From the NCBI RefSeq assembly GCF_000429325.1, contig NZ_KE386886.1, positions 189,626 to 253,625 on the forward strand: a DNA stretch of 64,000 bases. Reading direction: 5' to 3'. Made by a program: the position numbers and the translations under genes. Shown in pieces: positions 54,651 through 63,766 of this stretch; position 1 is the stretch's first letter, and the number at the start of each line of letters is the position of its first letter. The notes under the pieces were generated by a model. The model saw only the letters and a program-made list of their open reading frames with translations, was not told the origin of the DNA and ran no database searches. Origin of the DNA: Fundidesulfovibrio putealis DSM 16056 (GTDB taxonomy: Bacteria > Desulfobacterota > Desulfovibrionia > Desulfovibrionales > Desulfovibrionaceae).

Positions 54651-55667
54651 GTGAGCCGGAAACAACTGGATTTGGCGCTTCTCGGCCTGGCAGCCGTGGT
54701 GAGCTTCGCCCTGCCGCTGGCCATCGAGAGCCCGACGTATTTGCAGATCCTCATTCTGCTGTTCTTCTACGCCTACCTCACCACATCCTGGAACCTGGTG
54801 GGCGGCTTCGCGGGCGTGTTGCCCCTCGGACACTCGGTGTTCGTGGGCATCGGAGCCTACACCTCCACCATCTTGAGCCTCCAGTACGGCATCTCGCCCT
54901 GGATCGGCATGCTGGTGGGCGGGGCGCTGGCCGCGCTGGTGGGCGTCATGATCGGCAAACCCACCTTCCGCATGCGCGGGGCCTACTTCGCCCTGTGCAC
55001 CATCGCCTTCGCCGAGGGCATCCGGGTGATGATCGAGAACCTCGACGCCATCGGCCCCTTCAAGCTGAACGGACCACGGGGACTCCTGATCCCCCTCAAG
55101 GGCGACTCTTTCTGGAACTACCAGTTCATGCACAAGGAGCCCTACTACTACATCATCCTGTTCATGCTGATCCTGGTGCTGGCGCTGACCTGGTTCATCT
55201 CCAAGTCGCGCATGGGCTACTACCTCGCCGCAGGCGGCGACGAGCCCGAGGCGGCCCAGGCCCTGGGCGTCAACGTGGCCCGCTACAAGCTGATCGCCAT
55301 GGCCATGAGCAGCTTCCTCACGGCGCTGGCCGGGACCTTCTACGCCCAGCTCATGCTCTACTTCTACCCCAAGGGGCTCATGGGCCTGGACCTGTCCTTC
55401 GAGATCGCCTTCATCGCCCTCATCGGCGGGCGCGGCACCATCGCCGGGCCGCTCATCGGCGCGCTTGCGCTTCGCCCGCTTAACGAGTTCACCCGCATTT
55501 ATCTCAGCGACCAGCTGCCCGGCCTGCACCTGGTGATCTTCGGCCTGATCCTCATCATGGTCATGCTGTTCCAGCCAAAGGGGCTCACCCCGCCGCTGGC
55601 CAAGCTCTACGACCGGCTGGCCAACAGGATCACCGGGGACAAGGCTGCCGAAGGAGCGAGCAAATGA
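54651..55667 (+). CDS. livM: Branched-chain amino acid ABC transporter permease, LivM type
   Basis: 338 residues from a GTG start preceded by GGAGG. Multi-helix permease with YLTTSWNLVGGFAGVLPLGHSVFVGIGAY, the cytoplasmic loop AGGDEPEAAQALGVNVARYKL and IALIGGRGTIAGPLIGALAL. It overlaps the ATPase gene by 4 nt. Confidence 0.94.
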   Translation: MSRKQLDLALLGLAAVVSFALPLAIESPTYLQILILLFFYAYLTTSWNLVGGFAGVLPLGHSVFVGIGAYTSTILSLQYGISPWIGMLVGGALAALVGVMIGKPTFRMRGAYFALCTIAFAEGIRVMIENLDAIGPFKLNGPRGLLIPLKGDSFWNYQFMHKEPYYYIILFMLILVLALTWFISKSRMGYYLAAGGDEPEAAQALGVNVARYKLIAMAMSSFLTALAGTFYAQLMLYFYPKGLMGLDLSFEIAFIALIGGRGTIAGPLIGALALRPLNEFTRIYLSDQLPGLHLVIFGLILIMVMLFQPKGLTPPLAKLYDRLANRITGDKAAEGASK

Positions 55668-56389
55668 ACATCCTGGAAGTCACCGGACTGACCAAGCACT
55701 TCGGCGGCCTGACCGCCATCCACGACCTGGACCTGCACATCGCAAAGGGCGAGATCCTGGGGCTCATCGGCCCCAACGGCGCGGGCAAGTCCACCATGTT
55801 CAACTGCGTGGCCGGGGTGTTCCCGCCCTCCACGGGCGACATCCGCTTCAAGGGCCAGAGCATCGCCGGGCAGAAACCCTGGGACCTGTGCCGCCTTGGC
55901 CTTGCGCGCACCTTCCAGATCGTGAAGCCCTTCGCCTCCAAGTCCGTGCTGTACAACGTGATGGTGGGGGCCTTCCTGCGCACCGGGTCCACCCGCAAGG
56001 CGCGCGACAAGGCCATGGAGGTGCTGACCACGCTCCAGTTGGACCACCGCGCGAACCAGCTCTCCAGCAACCTGACCATCGCCGACCGCAAGCGCCTGGA
56101 GATCGCCAAGGCTCTGGCCACGGACCCGGAGCTTTTGCTGCTGGACGAGGTGATGGCCGGGCTGCGCCCCACCGAGGTGGACGAGATGATCTCCATCATA
56201 AAGAAGCTGCGGGACTCGGGCGTCACCGTGTTCGTCATCGAGCACATCATGCGCGCGGTCATGGCCCTGTCGGACAGGGTGGTGGTCATCCACTTCGGCG
56301 AGAAGATCGCCGAGGGCAAGCCCGAAGACGTCACCAAGGACGAGAACGTCATCAGGGCCTATCTCGGGAGGGAATATGGCGCTGCTTAG
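55664..56389 (+). CDS. livG: ABC transporter ATPase, LivG type
   Basis: 241 residues: Walker A GPNGAGKSTMFNCV, a Q-loop/LivG-type ARTFQIVKPF, the atypical signature LSSNLTIADRKRLEIAKAL (the usual LSGGQ is changed, reading SSNLT), Walker B LLLLDEVMAG and the H-loop VIEHIM. The ending matches the LivG family. The degenerate signature motif is unusual and worth checking. Confidence 0.92.
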   Translation: MNILEVTGLTKHFGGLTAIHDLDLHIAKGEILGLIGPNGAGKSTMFNCVAGVFPPSTGDIRFKGQSIAGQKPWDLCRLGLARTFQIVKPFASKSVLYNVMVGAFLRTGSTRKARDKAMEVLTTLQLDHRANQLSSNLTIADRKRLEIAKALATDPELLLLDEVMAGLRPTEVDEMISIIKKLRDSGVTVFVIEHIMRAVMALSDRVVVIHFGEKIAEGKPEDVTKDENVIRAYLGREYGAA

Positions 56390-57086
56390 CGTGGAGAACA
56401 TAAACGTCGCCTACGGGGACGTGCAGATCATTCACGACCTCTCGCTCACGGTGAACGAGGGCGAGGTGGTGAGCATCATCGGCGGCAACGGCGCAGGCAA
56501 GTCCACGCTCCTGAAAACCCTCTCGGGGCTCCTCCAGCCCAGCAGCGGCGTGATCCGCTTCAAGGGCGAGGAGATCCAGACCTACCCGCCCGAGCGCATC
56601 GTGGACCGGGGCATCGTGCATGTTCCCGAGGGCAGAAGGCTCTTTTCGCTCATGAGCGTGGCCGACAACCTGGAGATCGGGGCCTACACCCTGCGCGCCC
56701 ACAAGGTCCGCGACAAGACGCTGCGCAAGGTCTACGACCTCCTGCCCCGCCTGCGCGAGCGCCAGGAGCAGACCGCCATGACCCTCTCCGGCGGCGAGCA
56801 GCAGATGGTGGCCATCGGGCGCGGGCTCATGGCCCTGCCGGGGCTTCTGATGCTGGACGAGCCCTCGCTTGGCCTGGCGCCCATCCTGGTCAAATCCATC
56901 TTCGACACCCTGCGGGTGATCGCGGACACGGGCACCACGGTGCTCTTGGTGGAGCAGGACGTGAACCATTCGCTCAGCCTCTCGGACCGTGGCTACGTGC
57001 TGGAGCACGGCCGCGTGGCCCTGGAAGGCCCGGCCAAGGAGCTCATGGACAACAAACACATCAAATCCGCCTATCTGGGCATGTAG
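56376..57086 (+). CDS. livF: ABC transporter ATPase, LivF type
   Basis: 236 residues: Walker A GGNGAGKSTLLKTL, signature LSGGEQQMVAIGRGL, Walker B LLMLDEPSLGLAP and the H-loop (residue position before SLS) replaced by VEQDVNHSLSL. It overlaps the LivG gene by 14 bp. This is the second ATPase of the transporter and has an intact signature motif. Confidence 0.94.
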   Translation: MALLSVENINVAYGDVQIIHDLSLTVNEGEVVSIIGGNGAGKSTLLKTLSGLLQPSSGVIRFKGEEIQTYPPERIVDRGIVHVPEGRRLFSLMSVADNLEIGAYTLRAHKVRDKTLRKVYDLLPRLRERQEQTAMTLSGGEQQMVAIGRGLMALPGLLMLDEPSLGLAPILVKSIFDTLRVIADTGTTVLLVEQDVNHSLSLSDRGYVLEHGRVALEGPAKELMDNKHIKSAYLGM

Positions 57087-57093
57087 GGACCCC

Positions 57094-58869
57094 ATGCACG
57101 GTTTCCACGGCAGAATACTCACTGTCGATGTGACGAATCGCACCTTCGCCATCGAACCCCTGGCCCCGGACGTTCCCGACACGGTGCTTGGCGGCAAGGG
57201 GCTGGCCACGCGCCTTCTCCTGGAGCGCAACCCCGCCGGGACCGACCCGCTCGGCCCCGAGAACCGGCTCATCTTCGCCACCGGTCCCCTGTGCGGCGGT
57301 GCGGCCTGGGGGGCCAGCCGCTACGGCGTGTTCACCAAGTCCCCCCAGACCGGCTTCTACGCCGAGTCCTACTCCGGCGGCCGCGCGCCCGAAGCCGTGG
57401 ACTCCGCCGGGTTCGACGCCGTGGTGATCGAAGGGGCTTCGCAGACGCCCCTGGCCCTGACCATCCACCCGGACGGCTGCCTGTTCCATGACGCGTCCGC
57501 CCTGTGGGGCCTGGACGTGTACGCCGCCGAGGACGCGGCCCGCGAGGCCTTCGCCATCGACAAGCCGGGTTACGGCAAGCCGGGCGTCACGGTCATCGGG
57601 CCTGCGGGCGAGAATCTGGTGCGCTTCGCCATGATCGCCAACGACCGCTGGCGCTGCGCCGGGCGGGCTGGCGTGGGCGCGGTGCTCGGTTCCAAGAAGG
57701 TGAAGGCCGTGGTGTTCCAGGGCGACCGCAAGCGCGTGCCCTTCGATGCCAAGGGCCTGCGCGAGTACTCCGCCGCTTTCGCCAAGGCCGGGGTGCAGAA
57801 CAAGGGCGTGCAGGCCTACAAGAGCCAGGGCACCACCATGATGGTGGCCCTCATGAACACGGCAGGGGCCTTCCCCGCCAAGTACTGGACCCAGGGCAGC
57901 TGCGAGCATTGGCCGAACCTCTCCGGCGAGACCTTCCACCGCGAGCATCAGGTGGAACCCCACGCCTGCCTGAAGTGCTTCATGGCCTGCGGGCGCATGG
58001 CCACGCTCAAGAAGGGTCGCCACGCCGGGCTCACGTTGGAAGGCCCGGAGTACGAGACCATCTACGCCTTCGGCGGGCTGTGCATGGTGGAGGACATGGG
58101 CGAGGTGGTTTATCTCAACGACCTCTGCGACCGCCTGGGCATGGACACCATCACCGCCGGCAACCTCTGCGCCTTCGCCATCGAGGCCGCATCGCGCGGC
58201 AAGGTGGACCTCGCCATCGGCTACAACGACGTGGACGCCATCGCCCGGCTGATCGAGGACATCGCGGCCCGGCGCGGCGTCGGGGAGATCCTGTCGCAGG
58301 GCATCGTCGCCGCCGCAAAAGCCTGGGGGCTGGAGGACCTGGCCGTGCACGTGAAGGGCATGGAGCCCGCCGGGTACGACCCGCGCGTGCTCAAGGGCAT
58401 GGGCTTGGCCTACGCCACCTCCGACCGGGGGGCCTGCCACCTGCGCACCACCTTCTACAAGCCGGAACTGGCCGGATTCATCCCTGCCGACGCCATCGAA
58501 GGCAAGGCCGCCATGCTCATCGACTACGAGGACCGGCTGAACATCTTCGACACCCTTATCCTGTGCCGCTTCTTCCGGGACCTGTACACCTGGGAGGAGC
58601 TGGAAAAGGTGATCCATCTGGCCACGGGGCTCGACGCCTCCAAGGAGGCCCTGAAGCGCCGGGCGGCAACCGTGTCGGACATGACCCGCACCTTCAACCT
58701 GCGCGAGGGCCTGACCCCGGCGGATGACCGCCTGCCAAAGCGGCTGCACCGAGAGCCCCTGCCCGACGGCAGGGTGCTGACCGAGGAGGAGCTTACGTTC
58801 ATGACCGGCGAATACTACAGGCTTCGCGGCTGGAGCCCGGAGGGACGCCCGCCCGGTTACGCCGGATAG
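57094..58869 (+). CDS. Tungsten-containing aldehyde:ferredoxin oxidoreductase (AOR family)
   Basis: 591 residues from the ATG at 57094, 7 bp after livF. AOR family signatures: GFHGRILTVDVTN, LGGKGLATRLLLERN, FATGPLCGGAAWGASRY, and the [4Fe-4S] ligands Cys292, Cys295, Cys299 (CLKCFMAC) and Cys491. DRGACHLR near 445 and MEPAGYDPR at 423 belong to the pterin-binding region. It oxidises aldehydes with ferredoxin as acceptor using bis-tungstopterin. In this operon it could oxidise the semialdehyde made by GabT, alongside gabD. Slightly shorter than the roughly 605-residue archaeal enzymes. Confidence 0.93.
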   Translation: MHGFHGRILTVDVTNRTFAIEPLAPDVPDTVLGGKGLATRLLLERNPAGTDPLGPENRLIFATGPLCGGAAWGASRYGVFTKSPQTGFYAESYSGGRAPEAVDSAGFDAVVIEGASQTPLALTIHPDGCLFHDASALWGLDVYAAEDAAREAFAIDKPGYGKPGVTVIGPAGENLVRFAMIANDRWRCAGRAGVGAVLGSKKVKAVVFQGDRKRVPFDAKGLREYSAAFAKAGVQNKGVQAYKSQGTTMMVALMNTAGAFPAKYWTQGSCEHWPNLSGETFHREHQVEPHACLKCFMACGRMATLKKGRHAGLTLEGPEYETIYAFGGLCMVEDMGEVVYLNDLCDRLGMDTITAGNLCAFAIEAASRGKVDLAIGYNDVDAIARLIEDIAARRGVGEILSQGIVAAAKAWGLEDLAVHVKGMEPAGYDPRVLKGMGLAYATSDRGACHLRTTFYKPELAGFIPADAIEGKAAMLIDYEDRLNIFDTLILCRFFRDLYTWEELEKVIHLATGLDASKEALKRRAATVSDMTRTFNLREGLTPADDRLPKRLHREPLPDGRVLTEEELTFMTGEYYRLRGWSPEGRPPGYAG

Positions 58870-58980
58870 GGCGCACGCCGACGCACGGACGGCCTGCGGG
58901 GACGCAACACGAGACGCCCGGCCCGTATCGCATGCGGGGCGGACATACGGCCTGAAACTCCATCAGCTAAGGAGCTGGAT

Positions 58981-59637
58981 ATGCTTGTGGGCGACTGGAT
59001 GCTTCGCGATGTGGTCACCGTCACCGGGGACACCACCATGATTAAGGCCGGACGGATCATGCTTCAGCGCAACATCCGCCGCCTGCCCGTGGTGGACGCA
59101 ACCGGACGCCTGAAGGGCATCGTCACCGAGCGCGACATCAAGGCGGCGTCGCCCTCCAAGGCCACGTCCCTGGACATCTACGAGATGACGCACCTGCTCT
59201 CCGAGATCAAGGTGCGAGACATCATGACCCCCGACCCCCTGCGCATCACCGCCGAGACCACCGTGGAGCGCGCCGCAGCCCTCATGCGCGACAACAAGGT
59301 GGGCGGCCTGCCCGTGGTCTACGGCGAGGACCGCGTGGTGGGCATCATCACCGACACGGACATCTTCCGCCTGTTCACCCTGGTGAGCGGCGTGGATCAG
59401 GGCGGCATCCAGCTGGCGGCCCGGCTCCCCGTGGACAAGGGCTGCCTGAAAAGCCTCATCGACGACCTTCGCTCACAGGACGCGCGCATCGTGAGCATCC
59501 TCTCCCACCTGGACACGGCGGACGAAACCATGCGCAACGTCTACATCCGCATCCGCCCCGTGACCGAGGCAGACGAATACCGCATCAAAAGCGCCATCAA
59601 AGCCAAGCATCACCTGCTGTACTGGGTCAAGGACTGA
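58981..59637 (+). CDS. CBS-pair protein with C-terminal ACT-like domain (AcuB-like)
   Basis: 218 residues: two CBS domains at about 1-60 and 78-135 (LVGDWMLRDVVTVTGDTTM, VRDIMTPDPLRITAETTV, VGGLPVVYGEDRVVGIITDTDIF), followed by an ACT-like region. CBS pairs bind adenine nucleotides and act as energy sensors. It lies between the aldehyde oxidoreductase and gabD, in the same direction, so it may tune the pathway to energy state (inference). Confidence 0.88.
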   Translation: MLVGDWMLRDVVTVTGDTTMIKAGRIMLQRNIRRLPVVDATGRLKGIVTERDIKAASPSKATSLDIYEMTHLLSEIKVRDIMTPDPLRITAETTVERAAALMRDNKVGGLPVVYGEDRVVGIITDTDIFRLFTLVSGVDQGGIQLAARLPVDKGCLKSLIDDLRSQDARIVSILSHLDTADETMRNVYIRIRPVTEADEYRIKSAIKAKHHLLYWVKD

Positions 59638-59813
59638 TCGTCTGGATTGGAAAACGCGAATATGTTTTTCAAAGCATAATATTTTATTCTTTGTGCGAGC
59701 AATTTCAATCATGTAAGATCCGTCGATAGTGCGTCTTCAGGCGAATAAGAGCGTTTTCCGGGCGCTGCACAGAGTGATGCGCTGACAGCAGAACGCCAAT
59801 GCAAGGAGTAGTT

Positions 59814-61271
59814 ATGCGCCCAGACGATCTGAAACTCTGGAAGAACCATTGCTACATCGACGGCATGTGGAGCCCGGCCCTGAACGGCGAGACCATCGAG
59901 GTCACGGACCCGGCCACCGGCAGGACCCTGGGCACCGTCCCCAGGTGCGCCACAAAGGAAACCTCCGTGGCCGTCTCCTCCGCCGCCAGGGCCATGGCCG
60001 CCTGGAAGGCCCTCACCGCCCTGGAGCGGGGCAAATACCTGCACCGCATGCACGGGCTCATCATGGACAACCTGGATGAGCTGGCCGCCATCCTCACCCT
60101 GGAGCAGGGCAAGCCCCTGGCGGAGTCCAAAGGCGAGATCATTCAGGGCGCCTCGTACTTCCCCTGGTTCGCCGAGGAAGCCCGCCGCGCCTATGGCCAG
60201 GTGATCCCCACGCCCGACCCCGGTAAGCGCCCCATCACCATCCGCCAGCCCGTAGGCGTGGTGGGCATCATCACCCCCTGGAACTTCCCCTTCGCCATGA
60301 TCCCGCGCAAGGCCGCCCCGGCCCTGGCCGCGGGATGCGCCGTGGTGATAAAGCCCGCCTCCCAGACGCCCTACTGCGCCCTGGCCATGGCCGCCCTGGC
60401 CGAGGAAGCGGGCGTCCCCCCCGGCGTGTTCAACGTGATCACCGGGGACTCCTCCAAGATCGGCGCGGAATTGACCGCAGACCCCAGGGTGCGCAAGCTG
60501 AGCTTCACCGGCTCCACCGCCGTGGGCAAGAAGCTCATGGCCCAGTGCGCCGCCACCATGAAGCGCCTGTCCCTGGAGCTTGGGGGCAACGCGCCGCTCA
60601 TCGTGTTCGACGACGCGGACCTGGACCGCGCCGTGGACGGCGCACTCGGCTCCAAGTTCCGAAACTGCGGGCAGACCTGCATCTGCGCCAACCGCATCCT
60701 GGTGCAGGACGGCGTTCGCGACGAGTTCCTGCGCAGGCTGGCCGCCAAGGTGGAGATGCTCAGGGCAGGCAGCGGCCTGGAAGCGGGCGTGACCCAGGGG
60801 CCGCTCATCGACGAGGCTGCCGTGAACCACGTGGACGCCCTGGTGCGCGACGCCGTGGAAAAGGGCGCGAAAGTGCTGACCGGCGGCAAGCGCCACAAGC
60901 TCGGCGGGCTCTTCTACGAGCCCACGGTGCTCACGGACGTCACCCCGGCCATGCGCGTGTTCAAGGAGGAGATCTTCGGCCCCGTGGCTCCCGTGGTCGG
61001 ATTCGCGTCGGAAAAGGAAGCCATCGCCCTGGCCAACGACACCGAGGTGGGCCTGGCCTCCTACGTGTTCACCCGTGACCTGGGGCGCACCTGGCGCATG
61101 AGCGAGACCCTGGAGTTCGGCATGGTGGGCGTGAACGAGGTGCTTCTGGCCATGGCCGAAGCCCCCTTCGGCGGCATCAAGGAGAGCGGCATGGGCCGCG
61201 AGGGCGGCGCCGAGGGCCTGATGGACTACATGGACACCAAGCTCATCGTGATGGGCGGGATAGACGGCTAG
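59814..61271 (+). CDS. gabD: NAD(P)-dependent succinate-semialdehyde dehydrogenase family enzyme
   Basis: 485 residues; the ATG at 59814 has AAGGAG 5 bp upstream. Aldehyde dehydrogenase motifs: GVVGIITPWNFPFAMIPRK, KPASQTPYCAL, SFTGSTAVGKKLM, catalytic Glu in LELGGNAPLIVFDDAD and catalytic Cys in NCGQTCICANRIL, then EEIFGPVAPV. Closest to succinate-semialdehyde dehydrogenases. It is 176 bp after the CBS gene, where no clear promoter is visible; it could have its own. It would finish GABA breakdown to succinate. Confidence 0.92.
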   Translation: MRPDDLKLWKNHCYIDGMWSPALNGETIEVTDPATGRTLGTVPRCATKETSVAVSSAARAMAAWKALTALERGKYLHRMHGLIMDNLDELAAILTLEQGKPLAESKGEIIQGASYFPWFAEEARRAYGQVIPTPDPGKRPITIRQPVGVVGIITPWNFPFAMIPRKAAPALAAGCAVVIKPASQTPYCALAMAALAEEAGVPPGVFNVITGDSSKIGAELTADPRVRKLSFTGSTAVGKKLMAQCAATMKRLSLELGGNAPLIVFDDADLDRAVDGALGSKFRNCGQTCICANRILVQDGVRDEFLRRLAAKVEMLRAGSGLEAGVTQGPLIDEAAVNHVDALVRDAVEKGAKVLTGGKRHKLGGLFYEPTVLTDVTPAMRVFKEEIFGPVAPVVGFASEKEAIALANDTEVGLASYVFTRDLGRTWRMSETLEFGMVGVNEVLLAMAEAPFGGIKESGMGREGGAEGLMDYMDTKLIVMGGIDG

Positions 61272-61289
61272 AGTTGCTTCCGGTGAAAA

Positions 61290-61324
61290 GGCGGGGCGGC
61301 CTGAACGATCAGGGACGCCCCGCC
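61290..61324. terminator. Bidirectional terminator between gabD and cheA
   Basis: Perfect 9-bp stem GGCGGGGCG/CGCCCCGCC with a 17-nt loop, 18 bp after the gabD stop and 10 bp before the end of the convergent cheA gene. On the plus strand GTGTGTTG follows; on the minus strand CTTTTCACC follows. Confidence 0.65.
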
Positions 61325-61334
61325 GTGTGTTGAT

Positions 61335-63380
61335 TCAGGCTGCCGTCTGCTGCTTGTGGCGGGTGAACGCGAAGCCGATCAGGTTGGGCACGTCCAGGAT
61401 CACCGAGACCCCGCCGTCGCCGTTCACCGTGGTCCCCGCGATGAACCGCACCCCGCCCAGCGCCTCGGACAGCGGCTTGATGACGGCCTGCTGCTGGCCC
61501 ACCACCGCGTCCACGGCCAGTCCGACCCATTTCCCCTCCACGCCGGTCACCACGATGCGCTCATATCCCGGCTGCTGCCCCGGAACCTCAAGCAGGCCCC
61601 GGACGCTCACGCAGGGTATCAGCTCCCCCTTGTACTCCATGGAGCCAACCACCGGAGGCGCGCCTTCCAGGAAACGCTCCTGGCAGGCCTCAACGGCGGA
61701 GAGCGGCAGCACGAAGAACTCCGTGCCCACGCGCACCTGCAAGCCGTCGATGATGGCCAGGGTCAGGGGCAGCCGGATGGTGAGCCTGCACCCCAGGCCC
61801 GGGGTGCTCTCGATATCCACGGTCCCGCGCAGGCTCTCGATGTTCTTCTTCACCACGTCCATGCCCACCCCGCGCCCGGAGACGTTGGTGACGGCCTGGG
61901 CCGTGGAGAAGCCCGGAGCGAAGATCAGGTTCAGGATGTCCTTATCCGACGGCGTGTCCGTAGGCGCGAGGAGTCCTTTTTCCAGGGCCTTGGCCTTCAC
62001 GCGCGCCACGTCGATGCCCTTGCCGTCGTCGGTTATGGTGATGAGGATGTTGCCGCCCGAGTGCGTGGCGTCCAGGGTGATGCTGCCCTTTTGCGGCTTG
62101 CCCGCCGCCGCGCGAGCCTCGGGGTCCTCGATGCCATGGTCGATGCTGTTGCGCAGGATGTGCACCAGGGGATCTTTCAGCTGGTCGATGACGTTCTTGT
62201 CCAGCTCGGTCTGCGCGCCCAGGCCGTAGAAGGCCACGTTCTTGCCCATGTTCTGGCAGAGGTCGCGCACCAGGCGGCGCATGGTGCCGTAGATGGACCC
62301 GATGGGCACCATGCGGATGCCCAAGGTGTGGTCGCGCATTTCGGAGGAGAGGCGTTGCAGGTCCTCGGCGATGGAGCGCAGGCCCGCGTCGCCGGAGGTT
62401 GCGGCCGCCTGGCTCAGGCGAGACTGCACGATGACCATCTCCCCCACCAGGTTGACCAGTGCGTCCAGCCGGGAGGAGTCCACCCTGATGCTGGCTGCGG
62501 CCTGGGTCTCGGCGACCTTCTCCTTGACCGGAGCCCGCTGGCTGACCTTCTCCGCGATCCAGACGGCGATCTCGTCGCGCAGCTCCACGAACGTCTTCTC
62601 CCCGCCCTCCTGCATCATCTTCAGGAACACCGGAACGTCTGAGCCTCTGATGGCTTCGGGGCGCACCTCGTCCATCTCCACGCCATGCTCGTCCTCCACG
62701 AAGATGAACACGTCGTGGATGGCGTCCAGGCCCTTGTCGCTGATGAGCAGGATGTCCCACCAGCCGGACACCATGACCGGGTCCAATGTCTCCAGGGAGG
62801 GAATCCCCTCGGCCCTGAAGACGCACCAGAGCCTGCCCAGGTCATTCAACTCGTCCACGAGCCGCAGGGGGTCGGTGCCGGACAGGAATGTGTTGGCCGC
62901 CGGGCGGTAGCGCAGCAGGTAAGTCTTTGCCGCCGCAGGGTTGAAGCGCCGCTTGTCCTGGCCCGGCTCCGGCTTGGCCGGGGCTGGGGAGTCCCCCTGA
63001 GGCGCTGCGCCCAGATACGGGCGCAGCCTAGCCAGGATCTCGTCGGAGGCCGCCACGTCGTCGGGTGAGGCCTCCGGAGACGAAAGCAGCTTGCCGATGT
63101 GGTCCTTGGCCGCGAGGGTAAGCCCCAGCAGCTCGCCGTCCAGCTCCAGCTCTCCCGCGCGGACCTTGTCGAAAACGGTCTCCACGTCGTGGGAGAAACG
63201 CGCCAGCTCGGTATAGCCGAACATGGCTCCGGAGCCTTTTATGGTGTGGATGTCGCGGAACACCTTGCCGATGCACTCCGCGTTGCCGGGGTCGTTCTCC
63301 AACTCCAGGAGCATCTGCTCCAGGTCCGCGAGCAGTTCCGCGGCCTCCTCCTTGAACAGGGTGGCGGCGTCCATGCTCAT
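61335..63380 (-). CDS. cheA: Chemotaxis histidine kinase CheA
   Basis: 681 residues. Hpt domain at about 1-105 with His45 in FRDIHTIKGSGAMFG, a middle region of about 130 residues (probably P2-like) rich in D/E, dimerisation domain RVDSSRLDALVNLVGEMVIVQSRL, ATPase with HILRNSIDHGIEDPEAR, DDGKGID and GRGVGMDVVKKNI, and a C-terminal CheW-like domain (EFFVLPLSAVEACQE). It autophosphorylates at the Hpt His and transfers to CheY/CheB-type receivers. Its start overlaps the STAS gene by 4 nt. Confidence 0.96.
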   Translation of the reverse strand: MSMDAATLFKEEAAELLADLEQMLLELENDPGNAECIGKVFRDIHTIKGSGAMFGYTELARFSHDVETVFDKVRAGELELDGELLGLTLAAKDHIGKLLSSPEASPDDVAASDEILARLRPYLGAAPQGDSPAPAKPEPGQDKRRFNPAAAKTYLLRYRPAANTFLSGTDPLRLVDELNDLGRLWCVFRAEGIPSLETLDPVMVSGWWDILLISDKGLDAIHDVFIFVEDEHGVEMDEVRPEAIRGSDVPVFLKMMQEGGEKTFVELRDEIAVWIAEKVSQRAPVKEKVAETQAAASIRVDSSRLDALVNLVGEMVIVQSRLSQAAATSGDAGLRSIAEDLQRLSSEMRDHTLGIRMVPIGSIYGTMRRLVRDLCQNMGKNVAFYGLGAQTELDKNVIDQLKDPLVHILRNSIDHGIEDPEARAAAGKPQKGSITLDATHSGGNILITITDDGKGIDVARVKAKALEKGLLAPTDTPSDKDILNLIFAPGFSTAQAVTNVSGRGVGMDVVKKNIESLRGTVDIESTPGLGCRLTIRLPLTLAIIDGLQVRVGTEFFVLPLSAVEACQERFLEGAPPVVGSMEYKGELIPCVSVRGLLEVPGQQPGYERIVVTGVEGKWVGLAVDAVVGQQQAVIKPLSEALGGVRFIAGTTVNGDGGVSVILDVPNLIGFAFTRHKQQTAA

Positions 63381-63682
63381 CGCGCGTCCTCCGTTTCCTG
63401 GGCCTCGTCCTTGTGGGCCAATCCTGCGAGTTCGGGCATGCCGCAGAAAGTGGCCTGCGTCGCAAGCGTCTCCGGCAGATTGTCCGGCAAGGTGAGCTGT
63501 ACGCCCTTGGCTTTGCAGCTCAGGCGCAGGGCGTACAGCATCTGGCAGAACGTAAGATCGATTCCCGTCACTTCGCGGAGATCAACCTCGATGCTGCCGC
63601 CTGAATGCAACGCCTCGAGAAGCGTCGCCCGGATTTCCTCCGCGCGCGCAACGGTGCAGTCGCCTGAAAAGCTGAGTTGCAC
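63377..63682 (-). CDS. STAS-domain protein in chemotaxis operon
   Basis: 101 residues from a GTG preceded by AAGGAGG. A STAS fold: LSFSGDCTVARAEEIRATLLEAL, then SIEVDLREVTGIDLTFCQMLYAL, where the conserved serine or threonine of SpoIIAA proteins is replaced (DLTF in place of DSSG). Located between cheW and cheA. STAS proteins in such operons may link chemotaxis-like signalling to other pathways; the exact role is unknown. Confidence 0.85.
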   Translation of the reverse strand: MQLSFSGDCTVARAEEIRATLLEALHSGGSIEVDLREVTGIDLTFCQMLYALRLSCKAKGVQLTLPDNLPETLATQATFCGMPELAGLAHKDEAQETEDAR

Positions 63683-63766
63683 TGTGATGCCTCCTTGTTC
63701 TCGTTCGTCAACGGCGCACGGCTCATAGCCCGTGCCGCCGGGCGCCCCGGCCGCGACGGCAGAGGG

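Noticed and set aside
52452..55529. Over 1000-codon open frame opposite the transporter genes
   Set aside because: Same antisense composition artefact; the plus strand encodes clear LivK, LivH and LivM proteins.
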